This document shows, piece after piece, positions 51,482 to 51,623 of a stretch of DNA of 51,623 bases. The first letter of the stretch is position 1. Every line of letters begins with the position of its first letter. Origin of the DNA: Acidithiobacillus sp. (GTDB taxonomy: Bacteria; Pseudomonadota; Gammaproteobacteria; Acidithiobacillales; Acidithiobacillaceae); contig NZ_JAGDWX010000033.1 in NCBI RefSeq assembly GCF_023256195.1, positions 26,184 to 77,806 on the forward strand. The letters are read 5' to 3'. The position numbers and the translations under genes are program-made. Below the pieces are notes generated by a model. The model ran no database searches. It worked only from the letters and a program-made list of their open reading frames with translations, and was not told the DNA's origin.

Positions 51482-51623
51482 CTGATCCGCCTCGCGCCAT
51501 GGGCTTGCAACTGGCCCGTAGGGCTATAACCCCAGAATAATTGTTGATCATCGATGAATGACCGCTTCCAGTCTGATACCGCCCTTTCCGGCAGCGGTGA
51601 GAGAATGACCCTCCACCTCGCCG

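Noticed and set aside
51541-51623. Open plus-strand frame MNDRFQSDTALSGSG running off the right edge
   Set aside because: It is too short to judge, with no convincing ribosome site; it may be the start of a gene or part of a mobile element.

Overview
The window is a GC-rich chromosomal segment (low to mid 60s % GC by eye) from a Gram-negative proteobacterium. Gene content suggests a sulfur-metabolising acidophile of the Acidithiobacillus type: system II cytochrome c maturation, cytochrome bd oxidase with its CydDC factor, a FisR-like sigma54 regulator, a TPP-controlled thiC and the lepA-lepB-rnc-era block. The genus is an inference from protein resemblance; no 16S gene is present.

Layout. 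1-7.4 kb: tail of a secreted NlpC/P60 hydrolase, a CcsB-type cytochrome c assembly protein, a small unknown protein, then yoaA/dinG-tsaB-rimI and prfC. 7.4-13.4 kb: a GNAT enzyme, a 475-base gap without a gene, a FIST sensor and cydDC. 13.1-19.5 kb: ygfZ, a YgfX/CptA-like protein, nadB, then rpoE-rseA-degP (envelope stress). 19.6-30.0 kb: lepA, lepB, a DUF4845 protein, rnc, era, recO, pdxJ, acpS, ugd, hldE (kinase half), ttcA and hslO, mostly overlapping or nearly touching; recO looks broken. 30-34.4 kb: a PsiE-like membrane protein with a hemerythrin, a small membrane protein, thiC behind a TPP riboswitch, and a small integral membrane protein.

34.4-40.7 kb is the most interesting part. Reading leftward is an apparent operon: metallo-beta-lactamase-fold protein, cydA, cydB, a CydX-like two-helix protein and a 33-residue membrane peptide, ending in a strong terminator. 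It starts at a near-consensus sigma54 promoter and lies divergent from a sigma54 activator whose N-terminal cysteine spacing resembles the sulfane-sulfur sensor FisR. The simplest reading is a persulfide/sulfide-responsive, sulfide-tolerant bd oxidase module. The MBL protein has lost most metal ligands, so it may not be a working persulfide dioxygenase.

40.0-48.9 kb: an esterase, a dihydrolipoamide-dehydrogenase-like flavoprotein, an osmoregulated periplasmic glucan operon (opgG, a detached OpgH N-terminal-like protein, opgH) behind a perfect sigma54 consensus, a Sel1-repeat protein, an NDUFA9-like SDR and a DUF423 protein. 48.9-51.6 kb is accessory: a 3' tRNA remnant on the minus strand, decayed sequence, a strongly AT-rich pair of unknown membrane proteins, and a hicBA toxin-antitoxin pair. 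It looks like the left edge of a horizontally acquired island.
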